A stretch of DNA of 64,000 nucleotides from Candidatus Fermentibacterota bacterium (lineage in GTDB: Bacteria > Fermentibacterota > Fermentibacteria > Fermentibacterales > JCC-6). Below are positions 43,845-51,822 of the stretch, piece by piece. The notes beneath the pieces are model-generated. The model ran no database searches, was not told where the DNA came from, and saw only the letters and a program-made list of their open reading frames with translations. Numbering within the stretch: position 1 is the stretch's first letter; the number at the start of each line of letters is the position of its first letter. The stretch lies in the NCBI GenBank assembly GCA_030609965.1, contig JAUWSQ010000007.1, positions 1 through 64,000 on the forward strand. The letters are read 5' to 3'. A program made the translations under genes and the position numbers.

Positions 43845-44760
43845 AAACTGACCATACCGCCTGAGAAACCCGCAGTCAACATCAATGCCAGCAGATAGGC
43901 ACCGGGAACACGGTAAAGGGTACACACTTCCAACCGAAGCGCGATCGATGAGTTTAACCTACTTCTAACTCTGGAACATAGATGTGAAGAATGTGGTTCT
44001 GAATACCTGAGACCCTTCTCCTGCAAGTGTCGTGGTTTCTGCCCGTCCTGTTCGAAGCGGAAGTCATTAGATCTTGCAATCTTTCTTGAAGAAGAACTCT
44101 TCAGAGCGGTTGCTCACCGCCACTGGGTATGGAGTGTTCCGAAAATGCTCAGACTGCATTTCCTGCATCACAGGAAACTCTTACCAATACTCTGCAGATG
44201 CGCCTGGGACTCGCTCATGATATTTCTTCATGAAGCCCTTGATCGGAAAGATGTTTTCCCCGGCGGCATCCTCGTACCTCAGACCTTCGGGGGCATGGCC
44301 AACTGGAACCCTCACGTCCATGGTCTTGTAACGGATGTCTGCTGGGACAGAGAAGGTAATTTCTACCCCGTGCCTGAAATAGACACCGCAGATGTCCATG
44401 GTATAGAAAAGCTCTTTGCCGGTCTTGTTTTCAGGATGCTGCTCAAAGAGAACATGATCTCGAAGGAACTGGTGGAGAACATGAACTCCTGGAAGATCTG
44501 GGATGTTGATGCCCTGAAATGCCCGAAGTGCGGCGGTCGTATGAAAGTCATCTCCTTCATCGAACAGCCCTCGGTCATCAGGCGCATCCTTAAACACCTT
44601 GATCTCTGGGAGGATCCCAGACCTCCGCCGCAACCTCTGGAACTTGTCTGCGAACCTTGTGCAGACTACGTTCCCTGGAAAGATGATGTCCCTGAAATAG
44701 AGGTTGGGTAATAATTCTCGGATCCGGCTTCAGGAGGAATGTGCATCCTGATACGGTTTT
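43845..44760 (+). mobile_element. IS91-family transposase relic C
   Basis: The most complete N-terminus: a YRLRNPQST start in one frame, then, after a frame change, the zinc finger HRCEECGSEYLRPFSCKCRG and FCPSCSSKRKS, the HHRKLLPILCRCAW region, GGMANWNPHVHGLVTD with the metal-binding HxH, FRMLLKENMISKELVENM, an internal deletion to DVDALKCPKCGGRMKVISF, and the end PWKDDVPEIEVG stop (44711). ~45 bases past the stop match relic A. Compared with relic B, about 110 codons including the likely catalytic Tyr region are deleted. Confidence 0.88.
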
Positions 44761-44870
44761 TTTCGGAACTATCATCCGCTTATCATCCAGTCTTCTCGTT
44801 GACGGGATATGACTCGGAAAGTATGCTCACTTTCAGGCAGGAATCGAAGGTTTATTGAGACGAATATGCT
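44745..44870 (+). pseudogene. RadC-like 3' remnant
   Basis: Directly follows IS91 relic C. The pieces VHPDTVFFGTIIRLS and, after a stop, LGKYAHFQAGIEGLL resemble the end of RadC/JAMM proteins; the last part matches the end of the RadC remnant at 62590-62890 (both share TTTCAGGCAGGAATCG). Strongly decayed. Confidence 0.45.
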
Positions 44871-45060
44871 GTTTCGGAGAAATTGCCGGAACGGTTTGAA
44901 ATCAAGATTCCTATTGTCTGTCTTACTTACTTCATCTCAGGCCGAATAGTGAAACCAGGAGTAGAAGATTACTTAGAAACATCACTGTCCCCTTTCACGC
45001 ACTGATTCATTACAGCCTGTTCTTTCATTCAAGATATTTAGGTTAATAACGAGGTATAGA
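44871..45060. other. Non-coding gap
   Basis: I see no gene, RNA or repeat that I can support in this AT-rich stretch between the RadC remnant and the terminator of the mini-ORF unit. Confidence 0.5.
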
Positions 45061-45064
45061 TTGA

Positions 45065-45091
45065 GGGCCGGAGCAGTGTATGCCCCGGCCC
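45065..45091 (-). terminator. Hairpin after the mini-ORF pair
   Basis: GGGCCGG/CCGGCCC arms (45065-45071 and 45085-45091) around a 13-nt loop, 22 bases past the stop of the second mini-ORF on its strand. Only a weak T-run follows. Confidence 0.5.
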
Positions 45092-45112
45092 CGTCCTTAT
45101 AGGGAAAAAAGG

Positions 45113-45154
45113 TTAAACCTTATTCTCCCCGCATTTGTATTTGTTTCCTACCAT
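45113..45154 (-). CDS. 13-codon mini-ORF 2
   Basis: ATG-TAA ORF encoding MVGNKYKCGENKV. The ribosome site AAAGGAGGTG has a 5-nt spacer (TGCAC) to the ATG, and that whole 15-nt unit is identical to the one before mini-ORF 1. The peptide is short, basic and has a single Cys. Too small for gene finders. A leader, signal or modified-peptide precursor is possible, or a functionless repeat. Confidence 0.5.
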   Translation of the reverse strand: MVGNKYKCGENKV

Positions 45155-45195
45155 GTGCACCTCCTTTGTTGGGGTTTCTGATATAGAGGGCTGAG

Positions 45196-45237
45196 CTAGG
45201 CCAGCACCTCCGTGCGTATACCTTTCCCTTTCCTCAT
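45196..45237 (-). CDS. 13-codon mini-ORF 1
   Basis: ATG-TAG ORF encoding MRKGKGIRTEVLA. The ribosome site AAAGGAGGTG and TGCAC spacer are the same as for mini-ORF 2, 83 bases downstream. The peptides differ in sequence but have the same length. A -10-like TATACT lies about 70 bases upstream on this strand, and a hairpin ends the unit at 45065-45091. Confidence 0.5.
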   Translation of the reverse strand: MRKGKGIRTEVLA

Positions 45238-45379
45238 GTGCACCTCCTTTCGGTTGGAGTTGGTAGAAGTAATAGACTTAAAAGTATATGGACTCGTCAA
45301 GTAAGATTCAGACCTGTACTGGTGATGAGGTAAAGTAATTGGGAATATCAAGGGGCAGCTGAAGCGGAAGAACCGTTAC

Positions 45380-46543
45380 TCATTCCAGCAGATTAATCAG
45401 ATATACGCAATAGTAACTTTCCGGATCCTCCGGAACGGCCAGAAAGCCGCGTCTGGATATATGAAACTTCAAGTGACCCGTATCATCCATGTCCGGCAGC
45501 ACAGCAGTCATCAGATATTCACCGGTAGTGTCAAAAAGATCAAAAGCTGGATACTGCTCAAAACCCCGCTGTACCCATATCCGGTTCAACCCGTCAACAG
45601 CGAGAGTTGAGATCATCGGCTTATTGGGGAAAGGTTCCCAGTCAACCTGGTGTGTAGATATGTGAAAAATGAATTCCTCAGTGAACCGTTTTTGCTGTTG
45701 TATCTCTTCTTCCGTTCTAACAACTTCCGGGTAGGGAAGCATCAGAGTATCCATTACCGAACCATCTTCATGGAAGAGAAGCAGCATAGGCTCGGAGCGG
45801 GGCTCAGGGGCAATGCATACGAAACCTGAGCCTGCCGTGAAGAGTATAGGAAAAAAGTCGATTCTGATAAGATCCCTTCTGAACTCGTTCAAGTCTTCCA
45901 AAGGGCCAATCAGATACTGTTTGCTGAAATACTCAGTTTCAATCGAGTCAGGATCATCTGAATTCCACATGCAGATTCGCTTTGTTGTCAGCAGAAAATT
46001 GTCCTCACGACTCAGTTCGCTCAACATCCCCAGTATGTCAGTTGAATCCAGAGCCATCATACGCATTGGACTAAGTCCCGTATAAGATTGTGAACCGATA
46101 CTTACCCCCTCCGAATCATATCTCAGCCAGCCAAGTTCACCGTCATTCATACAGATAGTACCATCATCCATTACTGCGAGAGTACCGGGCTGATGCATCT
46201 CTCCAGGTCCGCTGCCCCGGCGTCCAATTCGTTGCAGAAATTCACCGGTGGAGGAGTATCTGAAAATAGTACATTTCATCCAGTCCACAACATAAATGTC
46301 TCCATCAGGACCTATTTCAACTTCTCGAACAGCTCCGAATACATAGTTGGAATCACCAAGTTCTACCCCTATGGAGTCCACAACAGTCAGCGTACACACA
46401 TTTGCATAATTGACTACATGTAAAGTTTGACTGTTATCATTCTGAGTGTTTTCTCCGGTGCATGAAATACCGAGCAGATAAAGCACTACAAAGGTGAAAT
46501 AGAATGTATTCTTAAGTTCTCTGAATTTCAAGATATTTATCAA
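45380..46543 (-). CDS. 6-bladed beta-propeller lipoprotein (paralogue)
   Basis: 387 aa. Hydrophobic N-terminus with lipobox LGISC near residue 27. Propeller repeats parallel those of 34343-35449: VDSIGVELGDSNYVFGAVREVEIGPDGDIYVVDW, FLQRIGRRGSGPGEMHQPGTLAVMDDG, and the last blade DGLNRIWVQRGFEQYPAFDLFDTTGEYL. Shared phrases IGVE(F/L)GDSxYxFGA and TIGRRGxxPGE mark a paralogue family. Envelope-anchored, function unknown. It overlaps queH by 4 bp (ATGA), an operon link with a tRNA-modification gene that may be accidental. Confidence 0.85.
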   Translation of the reverse strand: MINILKFRELKNTFYFTFVVLYLLGISCTGENTQNDNSQTLHVVNYANVCTLTVVDSIGVELGDSNYVFGAVREVEIGPDGDIYVVDWMKCTIFRYSSTGEFLQRIGRRGSGPGEMHQPGTLAVMDDGTICMNDGELGWLRYDSEGVSIGSQSYTGLSPMRMMALDSTDILGMLSELSREDNFLLTTKRICMWNSDDPDSIETEYFSKQYLIGPLEDLNEFRRDLIRIDFFPILFTAGSGFVCIAPEPRSEPMLLLFHEDGSVMDTLMLPYPEVVRTEEEIQQQKRFTEEFIFHISTHQVDWEPFPNKPMISTLAVDGLNRIWVQRGFEQYPAFDLFDTTGEYLMTAVLPDMDDTGHLKFHISRRGFLAVPEDPESYYCVYLINLLE

Positions 46544-47097
46544 ATCTGGCCGGGTGATTTCAGTTTAAGATATCTGTCCCGTTCACTGAAAACGCAGCCG
46601 CAGTAAGGCTGCCTGTACATCTGCGCTTCCCTGGAAATCCGCATGGATTCAGAGTAGAATTCCCTGAAATCTCTGTAAATGAACCGAACGCCGCTTGTCT
46701 TTTCAGCCGCATTCCCGGCTTCCATTATGAATTTTTGATTCTGGTAGGGGCTTACGGAAAGTGTTGTGGAAAAATTCTCAATTCCAAGTTCTGCCGCTTT
46801 GTCAGCTGTTGCCGAGAGTCTATCGAAGAAACATGCGTAACATCTGTTATCAGCGTCCAGCAGCATCCTGATATTCTCTTCCAGCGGATATTCTTCATCG
46901 ATCTCAAGAGGGATCCCCTTTGAATCAGCGTACTCGGAGAGTGCCTCAAGCCTTCTCTCCCTCTCCTTCCAGGGGTGGATATTTGGATTGTAGAAAAAGG
47001 CTGTGATTTCGAACCCTTCCTTCTGAAGCTGCTCGCAGACAACGGTCATGCAGGGACCGCAGCATGCATGCAGTAGAAGGGGTTCGGGTGTTTTCAC
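46540..47097 (-). CDS. queH: Epoxyqueuosine reductase QueH
   Basis: 185 aa, DUF208/QueH, the non-cobalamin enzyme of the last step of tRNA queuosine synthesis. Conserved Cys: LLHACCGPCMTVV, then ADNRCYACFFDRL and RQPYCGCVFSERDR, ligands for a 4Fe-4S cluster and adjacent iron. FYNPNIHPWKEREKR-like FYNPNIHPWKERERR and ENFSTTLSVSPYQN are family hallmarks. It overlaps ruvB by 4 bp. Confidence 0.95.
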   Translation of the reverse strand: MKTPEPLLLHACCGPCMTVVCEQLQKEGFEITAFFYNPNIHPWKERERRLEALSEYADSKGIPLEIDEEYPLEENIRMLLDADNRCYACFFDRLSATADKAAELGIENFSTTLSVSPYQNQKFIMEAGNAAEKTSGVRFIYRDFREFYSESMRISREAQMYRQPYCGCVFSERDRYLKLKSPGQI

Positions 47098-48125
47098 AGA
47101 GGTAGTTCTTCCTGACTGTTGCGTTTCAGCCCAAGATGGCGGTACGCTTTGAGGGTTGCCATTCTACCCCTGCTTGTCCGGTTGAGAAACCCTGATATCA
47201 GCAGGTACGGCTCCACAACATCGATAAGTGTATCTTTCTCTTCGTTAAGGGTCGCGGCCATAGCCGCTACTCCTACAGGACCACCTGAATACTGCCTGAT
47301 AATTACACTGAGATACTTTATGTCCAGGTTGTCCAGCCCCGCTTCGTCTACACCATGAATATCCATTGCCTCAACAGCGACATCCTCGGTTATTGTATCC
47401 TTACCTTCAACCTGGGCGAAATCCCTTGCCCTCTTTAGAAGTCTGTTGCAGATCCTGGGTGTGCCCCGCGACCGTAGAGCTATTGTTTCCGCTCCGCCTT
47501 CGGTTATCTCAAGTTTCAGAATACGGGAAGACCTTCTTATTATGACTGCAAGCTCATCAGGGTTATAGAACTGCATGTGCAGGGATAAACCGAACCTGTT
47601 GCGGAGAGGGTTGGTTATCAGACCTGCCCGGGTGGTAGCACCAATAATAGTAAACTCGGCAAGGTCGAGCCTTACCGTTCTGGCGTGCGGTCCGGGATCC
47701 AGCACGATATCAATCTTGAAATCCTCCATTGCGGGATAAAGGTACTCCTCCACGACCCTGGGAAGCCTGTGTATCTCATCGATAAAGAGGACATCCCCCC
47801 GCTGAAGGTTGGTCAGTATCCCGACCAGGTCCGCTGCTCGCTCAAGTACTGGTCCGGAAGTACAGACCAGACCGGCATTCATCTCGTTGGATACGATATG
47901 TGCCAGTGTAGTTTTGCCCAGGCCCGGAGGTCCGTGGAATAGAATGTGATCGAGGGGTTCTCCTCTGCCAAGGGCGGCCTTGATCGCAATTGACAGTTTC
48001 TGAATGACCGCTTCCTGACCTACGTATTCGTTCAGATTTTCCGGACGGAGAGAGGCCAGTGTCTTCTCATCGGTGATTTCATCCATTCTCTGGGATTCAC
48101 CGGAAACTATTGATTCTCTGCTCAC
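47094..48125 (-). CDS. ruvB: Holliday junction helicase subunit RuvB
   Basis: 343 aa. AAA+ motor: Walker A GPPGLGKTTLAHIV, Walker B LFIDEIHRL, sensor TIIGATTRAGLITNPLRNRFG, C-terminal winged helix PYLLISGFLNRTSRGRMATLKAYRHLG. Drives branch migration as a hexamer on RuvA-bound junctions. Gene order ruvC-ruvA-ruvB with overlaps. Confidence 0.98.
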   Translation of the reverse strand: MSRESIVSGESQRMDEITDEKTLASLRPENLNEYVGQEAVIQKLSIAIKAALGRGEPLDHILFHGPPGLGKTTLAHIVSNEMNAGLVCTSGPVLERAADLVGILTNLQRGDVLFIDEIHRLPRVVEEYLYPAMEDFKIDIVLDPGPHARTVRLDLAEFTIIGATTRAGLITNPLRNRFGLSLHMQFYNPDELAVIIRRSSRILKLEITEGGAETIALRSRGTPRICNRLLKRARDFAQVEGKDTITEDVAVEAMDIHGVDEAGLDNLDIKYLSVIIRQYSGGPVGVAAMAATLNEEKDTLIDVVEPYLLISGFLNRTSRGRMATLKAYRHLGLKRNSQEELPL

Positions 48126-48721
48126 TGTCTGCTCCTGAGTTTCATAGCTCGCTTAACAATATCAGATGTCCGGGCATCTTCTCCAAGTTCGCTGCAGGCT
48201 TTCCCAATGAGTTCATCAGCTTCAGCCGCAGGCACGCCAAGCTGTTTCAGAACTGCTTCTGCCTCACCACCAGTTCCGGAAACGGTTCTTTCGTACGGAA
48301 CCATTCCATACATTTTCTTCATCTGCTCCTGAAGACCCGCTACAATCTGCCTGGCCCTTTTCTTACCAATTCCCGGCAGAGTCGAAAGGTAATCATAGTC
48401 CTCGGACGCTATTGCCGAGGCAATTCTATGCGGCGGTTTTTCAAGAGCTTTGATCGCAGCCTTTACTCCCACCCCTGAAACTGAAATAAACTTCTCGAAA
48501 AATTCTCTGTCCCGAACTTCTGGAAACCCGACTATCAAAGGAACAATCCGGTTCCCCTCCATCTGAAGATGCAGATAGACCGGAATATCAACATCCTGTC
48601 CGGCAGATACATTTCTAAAAAAGTAACCTGGGGTCAGTACACGCATAACAACCGGACCTGTCCGGATATATACGGTGGAATCAGCTGTCTTTTCTACTGA
48701 GCCTCTTATACTTTCTATCAT
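48122..48721 (-). CDS. ruvA: Holliday junction helicase subunit RuvA
   Basis: 199 aa from ATG 48721 (MIESIRGSV, the usual RuvA start; an ATG 9 bases upstream is possible). OB-fold N-terminus, HhH motifs FISVSGVGVKAAIKAL and LSTLPGIGKKRARQIVAGL, C-terminal domain III (AEAVLKQLGVPAAEADELIGKA). Tetramer that binds the four-way junction. It overlaps ruvC by ~40 bp and ruvB by 4 bp. Confidence 0.96.
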   Translation of the reverse strand: MIESIRGSVEKTADSTVYIRTGPVVMRVLTPGYFFRNVSAGQDVDIPVYLHLQMEGNRIVPLIVGFPEVRDREFFEKFISVSGVGVKAAIKALEKPPHRIASAIASEDYDYLSTLPGIGKKRARQIVAGLQEQMKKMYGMVPYERTVSGTGGEAEAVLKQLGVPAAEADELIGKACSELGEDARTSDIVKRAMKLRSRQ

Positions 48722-49211
48722 TCTTTTCACTTTCGTATGCGGCTATTGCAATTGCGAGCGCATCTGTAACATCATCCGGCTTGATCGTGGCGGTCAAACC
48801 CAGGAGATGCCTGACCATACCTGACACCTGTTCCTTGCTTGCTCTTCCATTACCTGTGACAAGTTTTTTAATCCTGGTTGCGGGTAACGAAACAAGAGGT
48901 ACCCCCCGCCGGGCGGCCGCAAGGCACAGCACGCCCCTGGCATGCCCCATTATTATTGCTGTAGCCGGATGCTTGTAATGAGCAAATATCTCCTCCAGCC
49001 CCATTGCAACCGGCCTGTATTTATCAAGAACCTCAAGAATTCCGCAGTATAGTTCGTTCAGTCTTACTGGAAGAGGATCATTTGCCTTCGATCTTATCGT
49101 ACCTCCATCAAGAAGCTCAATAGACCCTGCTTCAAAACGCAGCACTCCATATCCTGTGGTTCCCAATCCGGGATCTACACCAAGGTAAATGACAGATCCA
49201 GATTCAGACAA
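48681..49211 (-). CDS. ruvC: Holliday junction endonuclease RuvC
   Basis: 176 aa. RNase H-fold resolvase: catalytic Asp in YLGVDPGLGTTGYGVL, Glu in GLEEIFAHYKHPATAIIMGHARGV, and the late DDVTDALAIAIAAYE with two Asp. Cleaves junctions symmetrically. Starts 1 base after the yebC stop, so yebC-ruvC-ruvA-ruvB(-queH) is one operon, an arrangement known from many bacteria. Confidence 0.97.
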   Translation of the reverse strand: MSESGSVIYLGVDPGLGTTGYGVLRFEAGSIELLDGGTIRSKANDPLPVRLNELYCGILEVLDKYRPVAMGLEEIFAHYKHPATAIIMGHARGVLCLAAARRGVPLVSLPATRIKKLVTGNGRASKEQVSGMVRHLLGLTATIKPDDVTDALAIAIAAYESEKNDRKYKRLSRKDS

Positions 49212-49940
49212 TTATTCATCCTGCATTTCGAAGTTTGTATGAATTGCCTGAACATCTTCATTATCTTCAAGTATCTCAAGGAGTTCAACAGCCTTATGAG
49301 CTTCCTTTGCGTTCAGGGCAATGTAGTTTTCCGGTTCCTTTGTAACCTCTGCACTCTCAGGAATCACACTCATCTCCACCAGAGCATTCTTCACATCGAA
49401 GACATCGGAGGGGGCTGTGGAAGCTATGATCACTTCATCAATCTTCTGCACATCTTCAAGGCCTGCTTCAAGACCTGCCTCAAGAACCTGATCCTCAGAG
49501 TAGCGGGTTCCGTCGATTACTATCTTTCCAACCCTGCTGAACATGTACGCTACACTGTTTCGGGAACCGAGGTGACCACCATGTTTTGAGAGGATATGTC
49601 TTATTTCAGCTGCTGTCCTGTTCTTGTTATCTGTCAGTACCTCAATGATTATGGCAACTCCTCCGGGACCGTATGCTTCGTAGGTCATCTCCTCGTAAGT
49701 GATTCCCTCAAGGGCGCCTGTCCCTCTCTTAATGGCCCGTTCGATATTGTCAGAAGGCATATTGTGGGATTTCGCGGTTTCCACTCCAACCCTCAATCGA
49801 GCATTCGTTTCTACGTCTCCTCCGCCCTCCCTTGCGGCTACAGATATCTCCTTGACCAGCCTGCTGAAAATCTTGCCCCTGGCTGCGTCAGCTTTTTGTT
49901 TCTTGTGCTTTATGCTGCTCCATTTATTATGTCCTGACAT
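49212..49940 (-). CDS. yebC: YebC/PmpR/TACO1-family protein
   Basis: 242 aa, usual length. N-terminus SGHNKWSSIKHKKQKADAARGKIFSRLVKEI, then MPSDNIERAIKRGTGALEG and YGPGGVAIIIEVLTDNKNRTAAEIRHILSKHGG. Long described as transcription regulators; newer work links the family to translation of difficult (for example polyproline) stretches. First gene of the ruv operon. Confidence 0.96.
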   Translation of the reverse strand: MSGHNKWSSIKHKKQKADAARGKIFSRLVKEISVAAREGGGDVETNARLRVGVETAKSHNMPSDNIERAIKRGTGALEGITYEEMTYEAYGPGGVAIIIEVLTDNKNRTAAEIRHILSKHGGHLGSRNSVAYMFSRVGKIVIDGTRYSEDQVLEAGLEAGLEDVQKIDEVIIASTAPSDVFDVKNALVEMSVIPESAEVTKEPENYIALNAKEAHKAVELLEILEDNEDVQAIHTNFEMQDE

Positions 49941-50029
49941 ACATTGCTCCTGTTCCGTAGTACTTTCTGATTTCTGTCATCTGTAATATCAACATTAGAT
50001 ATCCAGTCTTCACAGGTCAAGAAGTAGGA

Positions 50030-50725
50030 TCAACCTGGAAAGACCTGATTCTGCTTAAGCATCTCATCACAATCGTTTATCGCTGCCATGAGTATTCCGA
50101 TTTTTGAACCGTTAATTCTGATAACATTATTATGGGTTGTGCACCCGATAGCGTAAATGCATGCGGAGTGAACTTCGATTTCCAGATCAACAGATGCAAG
50201 ATAATCGGTTCTATTCACCTCAACACCCACGGCAACTGCACGGGCCAGCAATTCTGCATCATCTTTCCCTACAGAACCACCGATAACTCTGAACCGCTTC
50301 CCATGTTCCGTCTTTTCAGGCAGGAAGTTCTCTCTGTGCATTCTGACTCCGGTTGAGAGGATCAGGTTCGTTGAAAATGCCGGGAAGACGAACCTGACCT
50401 TGCGGGATCCGGAATCGGATTCTGTAAGCCCCATCTCCCTGCCGGTAAACTCCCTGAATCCAGCAGCACCTGATGCCGAAGATTCCCTGCGCGAAATGCG
50501 GTCCTGCATGGTCACGGAAGCGTCAACCTTCCAGAAAGGAAGCAAAATCGAATCAGAACCCCCAACCCGTACGAATTCAATATCGACCGGGCTGAGCCGC
50601 TCATCGGAAATCCAGCATTTGCCGCACTCTGAGCAGTAAAATATCACATCTGTGGAAAGACCGCCCAGATCGCTGCCGCAATTGGAACATCTGAGAAGCG
50701 TCAGTTCTGAAAGGTTATACCTCAT
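50030..50725 (-). CDS. Zinc-ribbon protein with PFW-type domain (third of trio)
   Basis: 231 aa, no membrane span. Zinc ribbon at 13-38 (CSNCGSDLGG...FYCSECGKCW), then ILLPFWKVDASVTM and VFPAFSTNLILSTGVRM, both with the [YFV]xP[FA][WF] pattern seen in the two upstream genes. It ends VHSACIYAIGCTTHNNVIRINGSKIGIL. Last gene of the trio, 20 bases after its neighbour. I do not know the family well; similar zinc-ribbon plus PxW proteins occur in bacterial membrane-stress gene sets. Confidence 0.7.
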   Translation of the reverse strand: MRYNLSELTLLRCSNCGSDLGGLSTDVIFYCSECGKCWISDERLSPVDIEFVRVGGSDSILLPFWKVDASVTMQDRISRRESSASGAAGFREFTGREMGLTESDSGSRKVRFVFPAFSTNLILSTGVRMHRENFLPEKTEHGKRFRVIGGSVGKDDAELLARAVAVGVEVNRTDYLASVDLEIEVHSACIYAIGCTTHNNVIRINGSKIGILMAAINDCDEMLKQNQVFPG

Positions 50726-50745
50726 TATGGATTTCCATCCGAGAA

Positions 50746-51822
50746 TTAATAGATAACATGATCGTTGCCTCTGCCCGTTATTCTGCTGAGTATCCGAAGA
50801 AGATGCCAGGTTCCAAATGCCAGGGCACCCAGAATGATAAGAATTATGGGAAGACAGCTGGATTGACCTCCCGATGATATTGTGTAATCAAGTTTACCGC
50901 TGAAAAGCATATCAAAAGTGTAAGGCAGAATGCCGGCCCACAACAGCGCAGCAGCAACCGTAATTATCTTCCTGTCCTTGCCTGACGATGGAAATCTTCC
51001 TCTTAGAACACTTCCTGAACGTCCATCAACAACTACCTGATATGACCCGGTATCAATTCTGAAATCGGTTATCCACAGCGGATAATAAACAAGAGCATCC
51101 CGGTATCCGGAGATAACGAGAAACTCCCATCTCTCTTCAAGCCCGAAACCGACTCCTGCTCCCAGTCTGCTGAAATATCTGGCTGTCTGAGCGTGTGCAT
51201 CGGCAACGGTTACCAAAGGGTCAACGAATACACCTTCTCGAGAACCCTCATCCTCAAGGACCTCCAGTCCATCGGGAAGAGCAGTACGCTGAATATCAAG
51301 CCCCTGTATGGAAAGCTGCGAGTCCGCCGAAAGACCTGGGATCCCGAGGGGTTCCAGGTCTGCCGCACTGATGTTCACGCTTCCGGACAGCTGAATCTCC
51401 CGTTCCACAGCATCGGATCCAGTCCGAGTTTTTATTTTCCTTGTGACTGACACCGAATAACCAGTTGGTGACTGTCCTGTGTACGATACGGTGGGCACTT
51501 CGCTCTCATGATATACAGGTTCTACTCCAAGTACATAGCCGTTTACCTGTGCACTGCAGTGCCAGAAAGGTACATAATAGAGCACCGGTTTGCTTACCCT
51601 TGCGCTTTCAATGCTTCGGGGATTAACTCCCTTAAGTTCCCTTCGCACCGACCTTAGCACATCTATACCTTTTACACTTGAGGGCAGCACATATCTGCGC
51701 ACTGCATTCGGAAGCAGCAGGCTGCTCGAACAGCTGGGGCAGACTATGTGGGTATCCCCTTCTCGAATACGAAGAGGTCCGGCACACGATGGACAGGTAA
51801 GGGCAACAGTTACTTTACTCAT
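50746..51822 (-). CDS. Zinc-ribbon membrane protein (second of trio)
   Basis: 358 aa from ATG 51822 (GGAGGAA upstream; overlaps the previous stop as ATGA). Zinc ribbon CPSCAGPL...IVCPSCSSSLLLP, then a beta-rich domain with VLYYVPFWHCSAQVNGYVLG and, 150 residues later, LVYYPLWITDFRIDTGSYQVVVDGRSGSVLRG. Two C-terminal membrane spans (ITVAAALLWAGILPYTFDMLF and SCLPIILIILGALAFGTWHLL). The YxPxW segments look like repeats of one domain. Function unknown. Confidence 0.75.
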   Translation of the reverse strand: MSKVTVALTCPSCAGPLRIREGDTHIVCPSCSSSLLLPNAVRRYVLPSSVKGIDVLRSVRRELKGVNPRSIESARVSKPVLYYVPFWHCSAQVNGYVLGVEPVYHESEVPTVSYTGQSPTGYSVSVTRKIKTRTGSDAVEREIQLSGSVNISAADLEPLGIPGLSADSQLSIQGLDIQRTALPDGLEVLEDEGSREGVFVDPLVTVADAHAQTARYFSRLGAGVGFGLEERWEFLVISGYRDALVYYPLWITDFRIDTGSYQVVVDGRSGSVLRGRFPSSGKDRKIITVAAALLWAGILPYTFDMLFSGKLDYTISSGGQSSCLPIILIILGALAFGTWHLLRILSRITGRGNDHVIY

